Assembly (NCBI GenBank): GCA_963920705.1
Contig: CAWUCO010000268.1
Location: 5,208,001-5,272,000, forward strand
DNA length: 64,000 bases
Direction: 5' to 3'
DNA from: Odiellus spinosus
Lineage: Eukaryota; Arthropoda; Arachnida; Opiliones; Phalangiidae
The position numbers were made by a program, and so were the translations under genes. Each line of letters starts with the position of its first letter. Within the stretch, counting starts at the first letter, position 1. Positions 48,623-63,370 of the stretch are shown piece after piece. The notes under the pieces were generated by a model that ran no database searches, was not told the origin of the DNA, and was given only the letters and a program-made list of their open reading frames with translations.

Positions 48623-49385
48623 TTAAGTGTTTTTGCTTTATTTTAACCAATTTTATATTTGTCACAATTTTGCAATTTAGACAAAACCAAAGTCATTCGA
48701 AAGAGCAATTAATGGACAGTCTAAATAATAAGAGTTTTCAAAAATCCGTTGAAAAAAAAGAAAAATATGGCCAATTCAAGAAATCATAGAATATCAAAAT
48801 AGTCAAATTTCAGATTTTCAAAATTCGCTTTTTGATATTAGATGTTTTTTGAATTGTCCATATTTTCCATGTTTTTCAAGGGATTTTCCAAAACTCATGT
48901 TTTTTATATAGACCACTATTTGCTCTTTCGAGTGGTCTAATTTTGTCTAAATCGCATAAAAATCAAAAGTTTTGTGTCCATTTGAATCCAATAATCTTGG
49001 ATTTTTAAGTGTTTTTGCTTAATTTTAACCAATTTTATAATTGTCACAATTTTGCAATTTAGACAAAACCAAAGTCATTCGAAAGAGCAATTAATGGACA
49101 GTCTAAATAATAAGAGTTTTCAAAAATCCGTTGAAAAACAAGAAAAATATGGCCAATTCAAGAAATCATACAATATCAAAATAGTCAAATTTCAGATTTT
49201 AAAAATTCGCTTTTTGATATTAGATGTTTTTTGAATTGTCCATATTTTCCATGTTTTTCAAGGGATTTTCCAAAACTCTTGTTTTTTAGATAGACCAATA
49301 TTTGCTCTTTCGAGTGGTCTTAATTTTGCCTAAATCGCTTAAAAATCAAAAGTTTTGTGTCCATTTGAATCCAATAATCTTGGAT

Positions 49386-52300
49386 TTTTAAGTGTTTTTG
49401 CTTAATTTTAACCAATTTTATAATTGTCACAATTTTGCAATTTAGACAAAACCAGAGTCATTCGAAAGAGCAATTAATGGACAGTCTAAATAATAAGAGT
49501 TTTCAAAAATCCGTTGAAAAAAAAGAAAAATATGGCCAATTCAAGAAATCATAGAATATCAAAATAGTCAAATTTCAGATTTTCAAAATTCGCTTTTTGA
49601 TATTAGATGCATTTTGAATTGTCCATATTTTCCATGTTTTTCAAAGGATTTTCCAAAACTCTTGATTTTCAGATAGACCAATATTTGCTCTTTCGAGTGG
49701 TCTTAATTTTGTCTAAATCGCTTAAAAATCATAAGTTTTGTGTCCATTTTAATCCAATAATCTTGGATTTTTAAGTGTTTTTGCTTTATTTTAACCAATT
49801 TTATATTTGGCACAATTTTGCAATTTATACAAAACCAAAGTCATTCGAAAGAGCAATTAATGGACAGTCTAAATAATAAGAGTTTTCAAAAATCCGTTGA
49901 AAAACAAGAAAAATATGGCCAATTCAAAAAACATCTAATATCAAAATAGTCAAATTTCAGATTTTCAAAATTCGCTTTTTGATAATAGATGTTTTTTGAA
50001 TTGGCTATATTTTCCATGTTTTTCAACGGATTTTCCAAAACTCTTGTTTTTTAGATAGACCAATATTTGCTCTTTCGAGTAGTCTTAATTTTGTCTAAAT
50101 CGCTTAAAAATCAAAAGTTTTGTGTCCATTTGAATCCAATAATCTTGGATTTTTAAGTGTTTTTGCTTAATTTTAACCAATTTTATAATTGTCACAATTT
50201 TGCAATTTAGACAAAACCAAAGTCATTCGAAAGAGCAATTAATGGACAGTCTAAATAATAAGAGTTTTCAAAAATCCGTTGAAAAACAAGAAAAATATGG
50301 CCAATTCAAGAAATCATATAATATCAAAATAGTCAAATTTCAGATTTTCAAAATTCGCTTTTTGATATTAGATGTTTTTTGAATTGTCCATATTTTCCAT
50401 GTTTTTCAAGGGATTTTCCAAAACTCATGTTTTTTATATAGACCACTATTTGCTCTTTCGAGTGGTCTAATTTTGTCTAAATCGCATAAAAATCAAAAGT
50501 TTTGTGTCCATTTGAATCCAATAATCTTGGATTTTTAAGTGTTTTTGCTTAATTTTAACCAATTTTATAATTGTCACAATTTTGCAATTTAGACAAAACC
50601 AAAGTCATTCGAAAGAGCAATTAATGGACAGTCTAAATAATAAGAGTTTTCAAAAATCCGTTGAAAAACAAGAAAAATATGGCCAATTCAAGAAATCATA
50701 CAATATCAAAATAGTCAAATTTCAGATTTTAAAAATTCGCTTTTTGATATTAGATGTTTTTTGAATTGTCCATATTTTCCATGTTTTTCAAGGGATTTTC
50801 CAAAACTCTTGTTTTTTAGATAGACCAATATTTGCTCTTTCGAGTGGTCTTAATTTTGTCTAAATCGCTTAAAAATCAAAAGTTTTGTGTCCATTTGAAT
50901 CCAATAATCTTGGATTTTTAAGTGTTTTTGCTTAATTTTAACCAATTTTATAATTGTCACAATTTTGCAATTTAGACAAAACCAAAGTCATTCGAAAGAG
51001 CAATTAATGGACAGTCTAAATAATAAGAGTTTTCAAAAATCCGTTGAAAAACAAGAAAAATATGGCCAATTCAAGAAACCATACAATATCAAAATAGTCA
51101 AATTTCAGATTTTAAAAATTCGCTTTTTGATATTAGATGTTTTTTGAATTGGCTATTTTTTCCATGTTTTTCAACGGATTTTCCAAAACTCTTGTTTTTT
51201 AGATAGACCAATATTTGCTCTTTCGAGTAGTCTTAATTTTGTCTAAATCGCTTAAAAATCAAAAGTTTTGTGTCCATTTGAATCCAATAATCTTGGATTT
51301 TTAAGTGTTTTTGCTTAATTTTAACCAATTTTATAATTGTCACAATTTTGCAATTTAGACAAAACCAAAGTCATTCGAAAGAGCAATTAATGGACAGTCT
51401 AAATAATAAGAGTTTTCAAAAATCCGTTGAAAAAAAAGAAAAATATGGCCAATTCAAGAAATCATAGAATATCAAAATAGTCAAATTTCAGATTTTCAAA
51501 ATTCGCTTTTTGATATTAGATGCATTTTGAATTGTCCATATTTTCCATGTTTTTCAAAGGATTTTCCAAAACTCTTGATTTTCAGATAGACCAATATTTG
51601 CTCTTTCGAGTGGTCTTAATTTTGTCTAAATCGCTTAAAAATCATAAGTTTTGTGTCCATTTTAATCCAATAATCTTGGATTTTTAAGTGTTTTTGCTTT
51701 ATTTTAACCAATTTTATATTTGGCACAATTTTGCAATTTATACAAAACCAAAGTCATTCGAAAGAGCAATTAATGGACAGTCTAAATAATAAGAGTTTTC
51801 AAAAATCCGTTGAAAAACAAGAAAAATATGGCCAATTCAAAAAACATCTAATATCAAAATAGTCAAATTTCAGATTTTCAAAATTCGCTTTTTGATAATA
51901 GATGTTTTTTGAATTGGCTATATTTTCCATGTTTTTCAACGGATTTTCCAAAACTCTTGTTTTTTAGATAGACCAATATTTGCTCTTTCGAGTAGTCTTA
52001 ATTTTGTCTAAATCGCTTAAAAATCAAAAGTTTTGTGTCCATTTGAATCCAATAATCTTGGATTTTTAAGTGTTTTTGCTTAATTTTAACCAATTTTATA
52101 ATTGTCACAATTTTGCAATTTAGACAAAACCAAAGTCATTCGAAAGAGCAATTAATGGACAGTCTAAATAATAAGAGTTTTCAAAAATCCGTTGAAAAAC
52201 AAGAAAAATATGGCCAATTCAAGAAATCATATAATATCAAAATAGTCAAATTTCAGATTTTCAAAATTCGCTTTTTGATATTAGATGTTTTTTTAATTGT

Positions 52301-55123
52301 CCATATTTTCCATGTTTTTCAAGGGATTTTCCAAAACTCATGTTTTTTATATAGACCACTATTTGCTCTTTCGAGTGGTCTAATTTTGTCTAAATCGCAT
52401 AAAAATCAAAAGTTTTGTGTCCATTTGAATCCAATAATCTTGGATTTTTAAGTGTTTTTGCTTAATTTTAACCAATTTTATAATTGTCACAATTTTGCAA
52501 TTTAGACAAAACCAAAGTCATTCGAAAGAGCAATTAATGGACAGTCTAAATAATAAGAGTTTTCAAAAATCCGTTGAAAAACAAGAAAAATATGGCCAAT
52601 TCAAGAAATCATACAATATCAAAATAGTCAAATTTCAGATTTTAAAAATTCGCTTTTTGATATTAGATGTTTTTTGAATTGTCCATATTTTCCATGTTTT
52701 TCAAGGGATTTTCCAAAACTCTTGTTTTTTAGATAGACCAATATTTGCTCTTTCGAGTGGTCTTAATTTTGTCTAAATCGCTTAAAAATCAAAAGTTTTG
52801 TGTCCATTTTAATCCAATAATCTTGGATTTTTAAGTGTTTTTGCTTAATTTTAACCAATTTTATAATTGTCACAATTTTGCAATTTAGACAAAACCAAAG
52901 TCATTCGAAAGAGCAATTAATGGACAGTCTAAATAATAAGAGTTTTCAAAAATCCGTTGAAAAACAAGAAAAATATGGCCAATTCAAGAAATCATACAAT
53001 ATCAAAATAGTCAAATTTCAGATTTTAAAAATTCGCTTTTTGATATTAGATGTTTTTTGAATTGTCCATATTTTCCATGTTTTTCAAGGGATTTTCCAAA
53101 ACTCTTGTTTTTTAGATAGACCAATATTTGCTCTTTCGAGTGGTCTTAATTTTGCCTAAATCGCTTAAAAATCAAAAGTTTTGTGTCCATTTGAATCCAA
53201 TAATCTTGGATTTTTAAGTGTTTTTGCTTAATTTTAACCAATTTTATAATTGTCACAATTTTGAATTTAGACAAAACCAAAGTCATTCGAAAGAGCAATT
53301 AATGGACAGTCTAAATAATAAGAGTTTTCAAAAATCCGTTGAAAAAAAAGAAAAATATGGCCAATTCAAGAAATCATAGAATATCAAAATAGTCAAATTT
53401 CAGATTTTCAAAATTCGCTTTTTGATATTAGATGCATTTTGAATTGTCCATATTTTCCATGTTTTTCAAAGGATTTTCCAAAACTCTTGATTTTCAGATA
53501 GACCAATATTTGCTCTTTCGAGTGGTCTTAATTTTGTCTAAATCGCTTAAAAATCATAAGTTTTGTGTCCATTTTAATCCAATAATCTTGGATTTTTAAG
53601 TGTTTTTGCTTTATTTTAACCAATTTTATATTTGGCACAATTTTGCAATTTATACAAAACCAAAGTCATTCGAAAGAGCAATTAATGGACAGTCTAAATA
53701 ATAAGAGTTTTCAAAAATCCGTTGAAAAACAAGAAAAATATGGCCAATTCAAAAAACATCTAATATCAAAATAGTCAAATTTCAGATTTTCAAAATTCGC
53801 TTTTTGATAATAGATGTTTTTTGAATTGGCTATATTTTCCATGTTTTTCAACGGATTTTCCAAAACTCTTGTTTTTTAGATAGACCAATATTTGCTCTTT
53901 CGAGTAGTCTTAATTTTGTCTAAATCGCTTAAAAATCAAAAGTTTTGTGTCCATTTGAATCCAATAATCTTGGATTTTTAAGTGTTTTTGCTTAATTTTA
54001 ACCAATTTTATAATTGTCACAATTTTGCAATTTAGACAAAACCAAAGTCATTCGAAAGAGCAATTAATGGACAGTCTAAATAATAAGAGTTTTCAAAAAT
54101 CCGTTGAAAAACAAGAAAAATATGGCCAATTCAAGAAATCATATAATATCAAAATAGTCAAATTTCAGATTTTCAAAATTCGCTTTTTGATATTAGATGT
54201 TTTTTGAATTGTCCATATTTTCCATGTTTTTCAAGGGATTTTCCAAAACTCATGTTTTTTATATAGACCACTATTTGCTCTTTCGAGTGGTCTAATTTTG
54301 TCTAAATCGCATAAAAATCAAAAGTTTTGTGTCCATTTGAATCCAATAATCTTGGATTTTTAAGTGTTTTTGCTTAATTTTAACCAATTTTATAATTGTC
54401 ACAATTTTGCAATTTAGACAAAACCAAAGTCATTCGAAAGAGCAATTAATGGACAGTCTAAATAATAAGAGTTTTCAAAAATCCGTTGAAAAACAAGAAA
54501 AATATGGCCAATTCAAGAAATCATACAATATCAAAATAGTCAAATTTCAGATTTTAAAAATTCGCTTTTTGATATTAGATGTTTTTTGAATTGTCCATAT
54601 TTTCCATGTTTTTCAAGGGATTTTCCAAAACTCTTGTTTTTTAGATAGACCAATATTTGCTCTTTCGAGTGGTCTTAATTTTGTCTAAATCGCTTAAAAA
54701 TCAAAAGTTTTGTGTCCATTTGAATCCAATAATCTTGGATTTTTAAGTGTTTTTGCTTAATTTTAACCAATTTTATAATTGTCACAATTTTGCAATTTAG
54801 ACAAAACCAAAGACATTCGAAAGAGCAATTAATGGACAGTCTAAATAATAAGAGTTTTCAAAAATCCGTTGAAAAACAAGAAAAATATGGCCAATTCAAG
54901 AAACCATACAATATCAAAATAGTCAAATTTCAGATTTTAAAAATTCGCTTTTTGATATTAGATGTTTTTTGAATTGGCTATTTTTTCCATGTTTTTCAAC
55001 GGATTTTCCAAAACTCTTGTTTTTTAGATAGACCAATATTTGCTCTTTCGAGTAGTCTTAATTTTGTCTAAATCGCTTAAAAATCAAAAGTTTTGTGTCC
55101 ATTTGAATCCAATAATCTTGGAT
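49386..55123 (+). repeat. Five-unit higher-order repeat (1913 bp), three copies
   Basis: Copies are 49386-51298, 51299-53211 and 53212-55123. The unit order is: TTGAAAAAAAAGAAAA with GATGCATTTTG; the patched-spacer unit after TTTGGCACAATTTTGC; ATCATATAATATC with CCACTATTTGC; ATCATACAATATC with CAAGGG; and in copies 1 and 3 AAACCATACAATATC with GGCTATTTTTTCC. In copy 2 the fifth unit is instead ATCATACAATATC with CAAGGG and TTTTGCCTAAATC, matching the unit at 49052. That is a unit replacement inside the repeat. Confidence 0.91.
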
Positions 55124-55899
55124 TTTTAAGTGTTTTTGCTTTATTTTAACCAATTTTATATTTGTCACAATTTTGCAATTTAGACAAAACCAAAGTCATT
55201 CGAAAGAGCAATTAATGGACAGTCTAAATAATAAGAGTTTTCAAAAATCCGTTGAAAAAAAAGAAAAATATGGCCAATTCAAGAAATCATAGAATATCAA
55301 AATAGTCAAATTTCAGATTTTCAAAATTCGCTTTTTGATATTAGATGCTTTTTGAATTGTCCATATTTTCCATGTTTTTCAAAGGATTTTCCAAAACTCT
55401 TGATTTTCAGATAGACCAATATTTGCTCTTTCGAGTGGTCTTAATTTTGTCTAAATCGCTTAAAAATCATAAGTTTTGTGTCCATTTTAATCCAATAATC
55501 TTGGATTTTTAAGTGTTTTTGCTTTATTTTAACCAATTTTATATTTGGCACAATTTTGCAATTTATACAAAACCAAAGTCATTCGAAAGAGCAATTAATG
55601 GACAGTCTAAATAATAAGAGTTTTCAAAAATCCGTTGAAAAACAAGAAAAATATGGCCAATTCAAAAAACATCTAATATCAAAATAGTCAAATTTCAGAT
55701 TTTCAAAATTCGCTTTTTGATAATAGATGTTTTTTGAATTGGCTATATTTTCCATGTTTTTCAACGGATTTTCCAAAACTCTTGTTTTTTAGATAGACCA
55801 ATATTTGCTCTTTCGAGTAGTCTTAATTTTGTCTAAATCGCTTAAAAATCAAAAGTTTTGTGTCCATTTGAATCCAATAATCTTGGATTTTTAAGTGTT

Positions 55900-58800
55900 T
55901 TTGCTTAATTTTAACCAATTTTATAATTGTCACAATTTTGCAATTTAGACAAAACCAAAGTCATTCGAAAGAGCAATTAATGGACAGTCTAAATAATAAG
56001 AGTTTTCAAAAATCCGTTGAAAAACAAGAAAAATATGGCCAATTCAAGAAACCATACAATATCAAAATAGTCAAATTTCAGATTTTAAAAGTTCGCTTTT
56101 TGATATTAGATGTTTTTTGAATTGGCTATATTTTCCATGTTTTTCAACGGATTTTCCAAAACTCTTGTTTTTTAGATAGACCAATATTTGCTCTTTCGAG
56201 TAGTCTTAATTTTGTCTAAATCGCTTAAAAATCAAAAGTTTTGTGTCCATTTGAATCCAATAATCTTGGATTTTTAAGTGTTTTTGCTTTATTTTAACCA
56301 TTTTTATATTTGTCACAATTTTGCAATTTAGACAAAACCAAAGTCATTCGAAAGAGCAATTAATGGACAGTCTAAATAATAAGAGTTTTCAAAAATCCGT
56401 TGAAAAACAAGAAAAATATGGCCAATTCAAGAAATCATAGAATATCAAAATAGTCAAATTTCAGATTTTCAAAATTCGCTTTTTGATATTAGATGCTTTT
56501 TGAATTGTCCATATTTTCCATGTTTTTCAACGGATTTTCCAAAACTCATGTTTTTTAGACCAATATTTGCTCTTTCGAGTGGTCTTAATTTTGTCTAAAT
56601 CGCTTAAAAATCAAAAGTTTTGTGTCCATTTGAATCCAATAATCTTGGATTTTTAAGTGTTTTTGCTTAATTTTAACCAATTTTATAATTGTCACAATTT
56701 TGCAATTTAGACAAAACCAAAGTCATTCGAAAGAGCAATTAATGGACAGTCTAAATAATAAGAGTTTTCAAAAATCCGTTGAAAAACAAGAAAAATATGG
56801 CCAATTCAAGAAATCATACAATATCAAAATAGTCAAATTTCAGATTTTAAAAATTCGCTTTTTGATATTAGATGTTTTTTGAATTGTCCATATTTTCCAT
56901 GTTTTTCAAGGGATTTTCCAAAACTCTTGTTTTTTAGATAGACCAATATTTGCTCTTTCGAGTGGTCTTAATTTTGTCTAAATCGCTTAAAAATCAAAAG
57001 TTTTGTGTCCATTTGAATCCAATAATCTTGGATTTTTAAGTGTTTTTGCTAAATTTTAACCAATTTTATAATTGTCACAATTTTGCAATTTAGACAAAAC
57101 CAAAGTCATTCGAAAGAGCAATTAATGGACAGTCTAAATAATAAGAGTTTTCAAAAATCCGTTGAAAAACAAGAAAAATATGGCCAATTCAAGAAACCAT
57201 ACAATATCAAAATAGTCAAATTTCAGATTTTAAAAATTCGCTTTTTGATATTAGATGTTTTTTGAATTGGCTATTTTTTCCATGTTTTTCAACGGATTTT
57301 CCAAAACTCTTGTTTTTTAGATAGACCAATATTTGCTCTTTCGAGTAGTCTTAATTTTGTCTAAATCGCTTAAAAATCAAAAGTTTTGTGTCCATTTGAA
57401 TCCAATAATCTTGGATTTTTAAGTGTTTTTGCTTTATTTTAACCAATTTTATATTTGTCACAATTTTGCAATTTAGACAAAACCAAAGTCATTCGAAAGA
57501 GCAATTAATGGACAGTCTAAATAATAAGAGTTTTCAAAAATCCGTTGAAAAAAAAGAAAAATATGGCCAATTCAAGAAATCATAGAATATCAAAATAGTC
57601 AAATTTCAGATTTTCAAAATTCGCTTTTTGATATTAGATGCTTTTTGAATTGTCCATATTTTCCATGTTTTTCAAAGGATTTTCCAAAACTCTTGATTTT
57701 CAGATAGACCAATATTTGCTCTTTCGAGTGGTCTTAATTTTGTCTAAATCGCTTAAAAATCATAAGTTTTGTGTCCATTTTAATCCAATAATCTTGGATT
57801 TTTAAGTGTTTTTGCTTTATTTTAACCAATTTTATATTTGGCACAATTTTGCAATTTATACAAAACCAAAGTCATTCGAAAGAGCAATTAATGGACAGTC
57901 TAAATAATAAGAGTTTTCAAAAATCCGTTGAAAAACAAGAAAAATATGGCCAATTCAAAAAACATCTAATATCAAAATAGTCAAATTTCAGATTTTCAAA
58001 ATTCGCTTTTTGATAATAGATGTTTTTTGAATTGGCTATATTTTCCATGTTTTTCAACGGATTTTCCAAAACTCTTGTTTTTTAGATAGACCAATATTTG
58101 CTCTTTCGAGTAGTCTTAATTTTGTCTAAATCGCTTAAAAATCAAAAGTTTTGTGTCCATTTGAATCCAATAATCTTGGATTTTTAAGTGTTTTTGCTTA
58201 ATTTTAACCAATTTTATAATTGTCACAATTTTGCAATTTAGACAAAACCAAAGTCATTCGAAAGAGCAATTAATGGACAGTCTAAATAATAAGAGTTTTC
58301 AAAAATCCGTTGAAAAACAAGAAAAATATGGCCAATTCAAGAAACCATACAATATCAAAATAGTCAAATTTCAGATTTTAAAAATTCGCTTTTTGATATT
58401 AGATGTTTTTTGAATTGGCTATATTTTCCATGTTTTTCAACGGATTTTCCAAAACTCTTGTTTTTTAGATAGACCAATATTTGCTCTTTCGAGTAGTCTT
58501 AATTTTGTCTAAATCGCTTAAAAATCAAAAGTTTTGTGTCCATTTGAATCCAATAATCTTGGATTTTTAAGCGTTTTTGCTTAATTTTAACCAATTTTAT
58601 ATTTGTCACAATTTTGCAATTTAGACAAAACCAAAGTCATTCGAAAGAGCAATTAATGGACAGTCTAAATAATAAGAGTTTTCAAAAATCAGTTGAAAAA
58701 CAAGAAAAATATGGCCAATTCAAGAAACCATACAATATCAAAATAGTCAAATTTCAGATTTTAAAAATTCGCTTTTTGATATTAGATGTTTTTTGAATAG

Positions 58801-60500
58801 GCTATATTTTCCATGTTTTTCAACGGATTTTCCAAAACTCTTGTTTTTTAGATAGACCAATATTTGCTCTTTCGAGTGGTCTTAATTTTGTCTAAATCGC
58901 TTAAAAATCAAAAGTTTTGTGTCCATTTGAATCCAATAATCTTGGATTTTTAAGTGTTTTTGCTTAATTTTAACCAATTTTATAATTGTCACAATTTTGC
59001 AATTTAGACAAAACCAAAGTCATTCGAAAGAGCAATTAATGGACAGTCTAAATAATAAGAGTTTTCAAAAATCCGTTGAAAAACAAGAAAAATATGGCCA
59101 ATTCAAGAAATCATACAATATCAAAATAGTCAAATTTCAGATTTTAAAAATTCGCTTTTTGATATTAGATGTTTTTTGAATTGTCCATATTTTCCATGTT
59201 TTTCAAGGGATTTTCCAAAACTCTTGTTTTTTAGATAGACCAATATTTGCTCTTTCGAGTGGTCTTAATTTTGTCTAAATCGCTTAAAAATCAAAAGTTT
59301 TGTGTCCATTTGAATCCAATAATCTTGGATTTTTAAGTGTTTTTGCTAAATTTTAACCAATTTTATAATTGTCACAATTTTGCAATTTAGACAAAACCAA
59401 AGTCATTCGAAAGAGCAATTAATGGACAGTCTAAATAATAAGAGTTTTCAAAAATCCGTTGAAAAACAAGAAAAATATGGCCAATTCAAGAAACCATACA
59501 ATATCAAAATAGTCAAATTTCAGATTTTAAAAATTCGCTTTTTGATATTAGATGTTTTTTCAATTGGCTATTTTTTCCATGTTTTTCAACGGATTTTCCA
59601 AAACTCTTGTTTTTTAGATAGACCAATATTTGCTCTTTCGAGTAGTCTTAATTTTGTCTAAATCGCTTAAAAATCAAAAGTTTTGTGTCCATTTGAATCC
59701 AATAATCTTGGATTTTTAAGTGTTTTTGCTTTATTTTAACCAATTTTATATTTGTCACAATTTTGCAATTTAGACAAAACCAAAGTCATTCGAAAGAGCA
59801 ATTAATGGACAGTCTAAATAATAAGTTTTCAAAAATCCGTTGAAAAAAAAGAAAAATATGGCCAATTCAAGAAATCATAGAATATCAAAATAGTCAAATT
59901 TCAGATTTTCAAAATTCGCTTTTTGATATTAGATGTTTTTTGAATTGGCTATATTTTCCATGTTTTTCAACGGATTTTCCAAAACTCTTGTTTTTTAGAT
60001 AGACCAATATTTGCTCTTTCGAGTGGTCTTAATTTTGTCTAAATCGCTTAAAAATCAAAAGTTTTGTGTCCATTTGAATCCAATAATCTTGGATTTTTAA
60101 GTGTTTTTGCTTTATTTTAACCAATTTTATATTTGTCACAATTTTGCAATTTAGACAAAACCAAAGTCATTCGAAATAGCAATTAATGGACAGTCTAAAT
60201 AATAAGAGTTTTCAAAAATCCGTTGAAAAACAAGAAAAATATGGCCAATTCAAGAAATCATAGAATATCAAAATAGTCAAATTTCAGATTTTAAAAATTC
60301 GCTTTTTGATATTAGATGTTTTTTGAATTGTCCATATTTTCCATGTTTTTCAACGGATTTTCCAAAACTCTTGATTTTCAGATAGACCAATATTTGCTCT
60401 TTCGAGTGGTCTTAATTTTGTCTAAATCGCTTAAAAATCAAAAGTTTTGTGTCCATTTGAATCCAATAATCTTGGATTTTTAAGTGTTTTTGCTTAATTT
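55900..60500 (+). repeat. Six-unit tandem duplication (about 2297 bp)
   Basis: Units near 56700 and 57083 recur near 58997 and 59380 at 2297 bp, including the GCTAAATTTTAACC variant (near 57048 and 59345) and GGCTATTTTTTCC. The unit near 55938 resembles those near 58231 and 60527 at 2293-2296 bp. Edges are approximate. Confidence 0.8.
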
Positions 60501-63370
60501 TAACCAATTTTATAATTGTCACAATTTTGCAATTTAGACAAAACCAAAGTCATTCGAAAGAGCAATTAATGGACAGTCTAAATAATAAGAGTTTTCAAAA
60601 ATCCGTTGAAAAACAAGAAAAATATGGCCAATTCAAGAAACCATACAATATCAAAATAGTCAAATTTCAGATTTTAAAAATTCGCTTTTTGATATTAGAT
60701 GTTTTTTGAATTGGCTATATTTTCCATGTTTTTCAACGGATTTTCCAAAACTCTTGTTTTTTAGATAGACCAATATTTGCTCTTTCGAGTGGTCTTAATT
60801 TTGTCTAAATCGCTTAAAAATCAAAAGTTTTGTGTCCATTTGAATCCAATAATCTTGGATTTTTAAGTGTTTTTGCTTAATTTTAACCAATTTTATATTT
60901 GTCACAATTTTGCAATTTAGACAAAACCAAAGTCATTCGAAAGAGCAATTAATGGACAGTCTAAATAATAAGAGTTTTCAAAAATCCGTTGAAAAACAAG
61001 AAAAATATGGCCAATTCAAGAAATCATAGAATATCAAAATAGTCAAATTTCAGATTTTAAAAATTCGCTTTTTGATATTAGATGTTTTTTGAATTGTCCA
61101 TATTTTCCATGTTTTTCAACGGATTTTCCAAAACTCTTGATTTTCAGATAGACCAATATTTGCTCTTTCGAGTGGTCTTAATTTTGTCTAAATCGCTTAA
61201 AAATCAAAAGTTTTGTGTCCATTTGAATCCAATAATCTTGGATTTTTAAGTGTTTTTGCTTTATTTTAACCAATTTTATATTTGTCACAATTTTGCAATT
61301 TAGACAAAACCAAAGTCATTCGAAAGATCAATTAATGGACAGTCTAAATAATAAGAGTTTTCAAAAATCCGTTGAAAAACAAGAAAAATATGGCCAATTC
61401 AAGAAACCATACAATATCAAAATAGTCAAATTTCAGATTTTAAAAATTCGCTTTTTGATATTAGATGTTTTTTGAATTGGCTATATTTTCCATGTTTTTC
61501 AACGGATTTTCCAAAACTCTTGTTTTTTAGATAGACCAATATTTGCTCTTTCGAGTAGTCTTAATTTTGTCTAAATCGCTTAAAAATCAAAAGTTTTGTG
61601 TCCATTTGAATCCAATAATCTTGGATTGTTAAGTGTTTTGCTTTATTTTAACCATTTTTATATTTGTCACAATTTTGCAATTTAGACAAAACCAAAGTCA
61701 TTCGAAAGAGCAATTAATGGACAGTCTAAATAATAAGAGTTTTCAAAAATCCGTTGAAAAACAAGAAAAATATGGCCAATTCAAGAAATCATAGAATATC
61801 AAAATAGTCAAATTTCAGATTTTCAAAATTCGCTTTTTGATATTAGATGCTTTTTGAATTGTCCATATTTTCCATGTTTTTCAACGGATTTTCCAAAACT
61901 CATGTTTTTTAGACCAATATTTGCTCTTTCGAGTGGTCTAATTTTGTCTAAATCGCTTAAAAATCAAAAGTTTTGTGTCCATTTGAATCCAATAATCTTG
62001 GATTTTTAAGCGTTTTTGCTTAATTTTAACCAATTTTATATTTGTCACAATTTTGCAATTTAGACAAAACCAAAGTCATTCGAAAGAGCAATTAATGGAC
62101 AGTCTAAATAATAAGAGTTTTCAAAAATCAGTTGAAAAACAAGAAAAATATGGCCAATTCAAGAAACCATACAATATCAAAATAGTCAAATTTCAGATTT
62201 TAAAAATTCGCTTTTTGATATTAGATGTTTTTTGAATAGGCTATATTTTCCATGTTTTTCAACGGATTTTCCAAAACTCTTGTTTTTTAGATAGACCAAT
62301 ATTTGCTCTTTCGAGTGGTCTTAATTTTGTCTAAATCGCTTAAAAATCAAAAGTTTTGTGTCCATTTGAATCCAATAATCTTGGATTTTTAAGTGTTTTT
62401 GCTTAATTTTAACCAATTTTATAATTGTCACAATTTTGCAATTTAGACAAAACCAAAGTCATTCGAAAGAGCAATTAATGGACAGTCTAAATAATAAGAG
62501 TTTTCAAAAATCCGTTGAAAAACAAGAAAAATATGGCCAATTCAAGAAATCATACAATATCAAAATAGTCAAATTTCAGATTTTAAAAATTCGCTTTTTG
62601 ATATTAGATGTTTTTTGAATTGTCCATATTTTCCATGTTTTTCAAGGGATTTTCCAAAACTCTTGTTTTTTAGATAGACCAATATTTGCTCTTTCGAGTG
62701 GTCTTAATTTTGTCTAAATCGCTTAAAAATCAAAAGTTTTGTGTCCATTTGAATCCAATAATCTTGGATTTTTAAGTGTTTTTGCTAAATTTTAACCAAT
62801 TTTATAATTGTCACAATTTTGCAATTTAGACAAAACCAAAGTCATTCGAAAGAGCAATTAATGGACAGTCTAAATAATAAGAGTTTTCAAAAATCCGTTG
62901 AAAAACAAGAAAAATATGGCCAATTCAAGAAACCATACAATATCAAAATAGTCAAATTTCAGATTTTAAAAATTCGCTTTTTGATATTAGATGTTTTTTG
63001 AATTGGCTATTTTTTCCATGTTTTTCAACGGATTTTCCAAAACTCTTGTTTTTTAGATAGACCAATATTTGCTCTTTCGAGTAGTCTTAATTTTGTCTAA
63101 ATCGCTTAAAAATCAAAAGTTTTGTGTCCATTTGAATCCAATAATCTTGGATTTTTAAGTGTTTTTGCTTTATTTTAACCAATTTTATATTTGTCACAAT
63201 TTTGCAATTTAGACAAAACCAAAGTCATTCGAAAGAGCAATTAATGGACAGTCTAAATAATAAGTTTTCAAAAATCCGTTGAAAAAAAAGAAAAATATGG
63301 CCAATTCAAGAAATCATAGAATATCAAAATAGTCAAATTTCAGATTTTCAAAATTCGCTTTTTGATATTA
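58560..63370 (+). repeat. Nine-unit duplication (offset 3439 bp)
   Basis: About 58560-59925 recurs at about 62000-63365. Shared changes are AAATCAGTTGAAAAAC, TTTTGAATAGGCTAT, GCTAAATTTTAACC, and AATAAGTTTTCAAAAATCC, which lacks AG. The segment 55900-56650, with ACCATTTTTATATTTG and a 5 bp shorter TTTTTTAGACC, is a further match to about 61260-61990. Confidence 0.87.

Noticed and set aside
52113..52451. 112-codon open frame
   Set aside because: It is the same repeat frame, lengthened by one substitution that removes the usual TGA after the M spacer (TTTTTTGAATTG to TTTTTTTAATTG near 52292).
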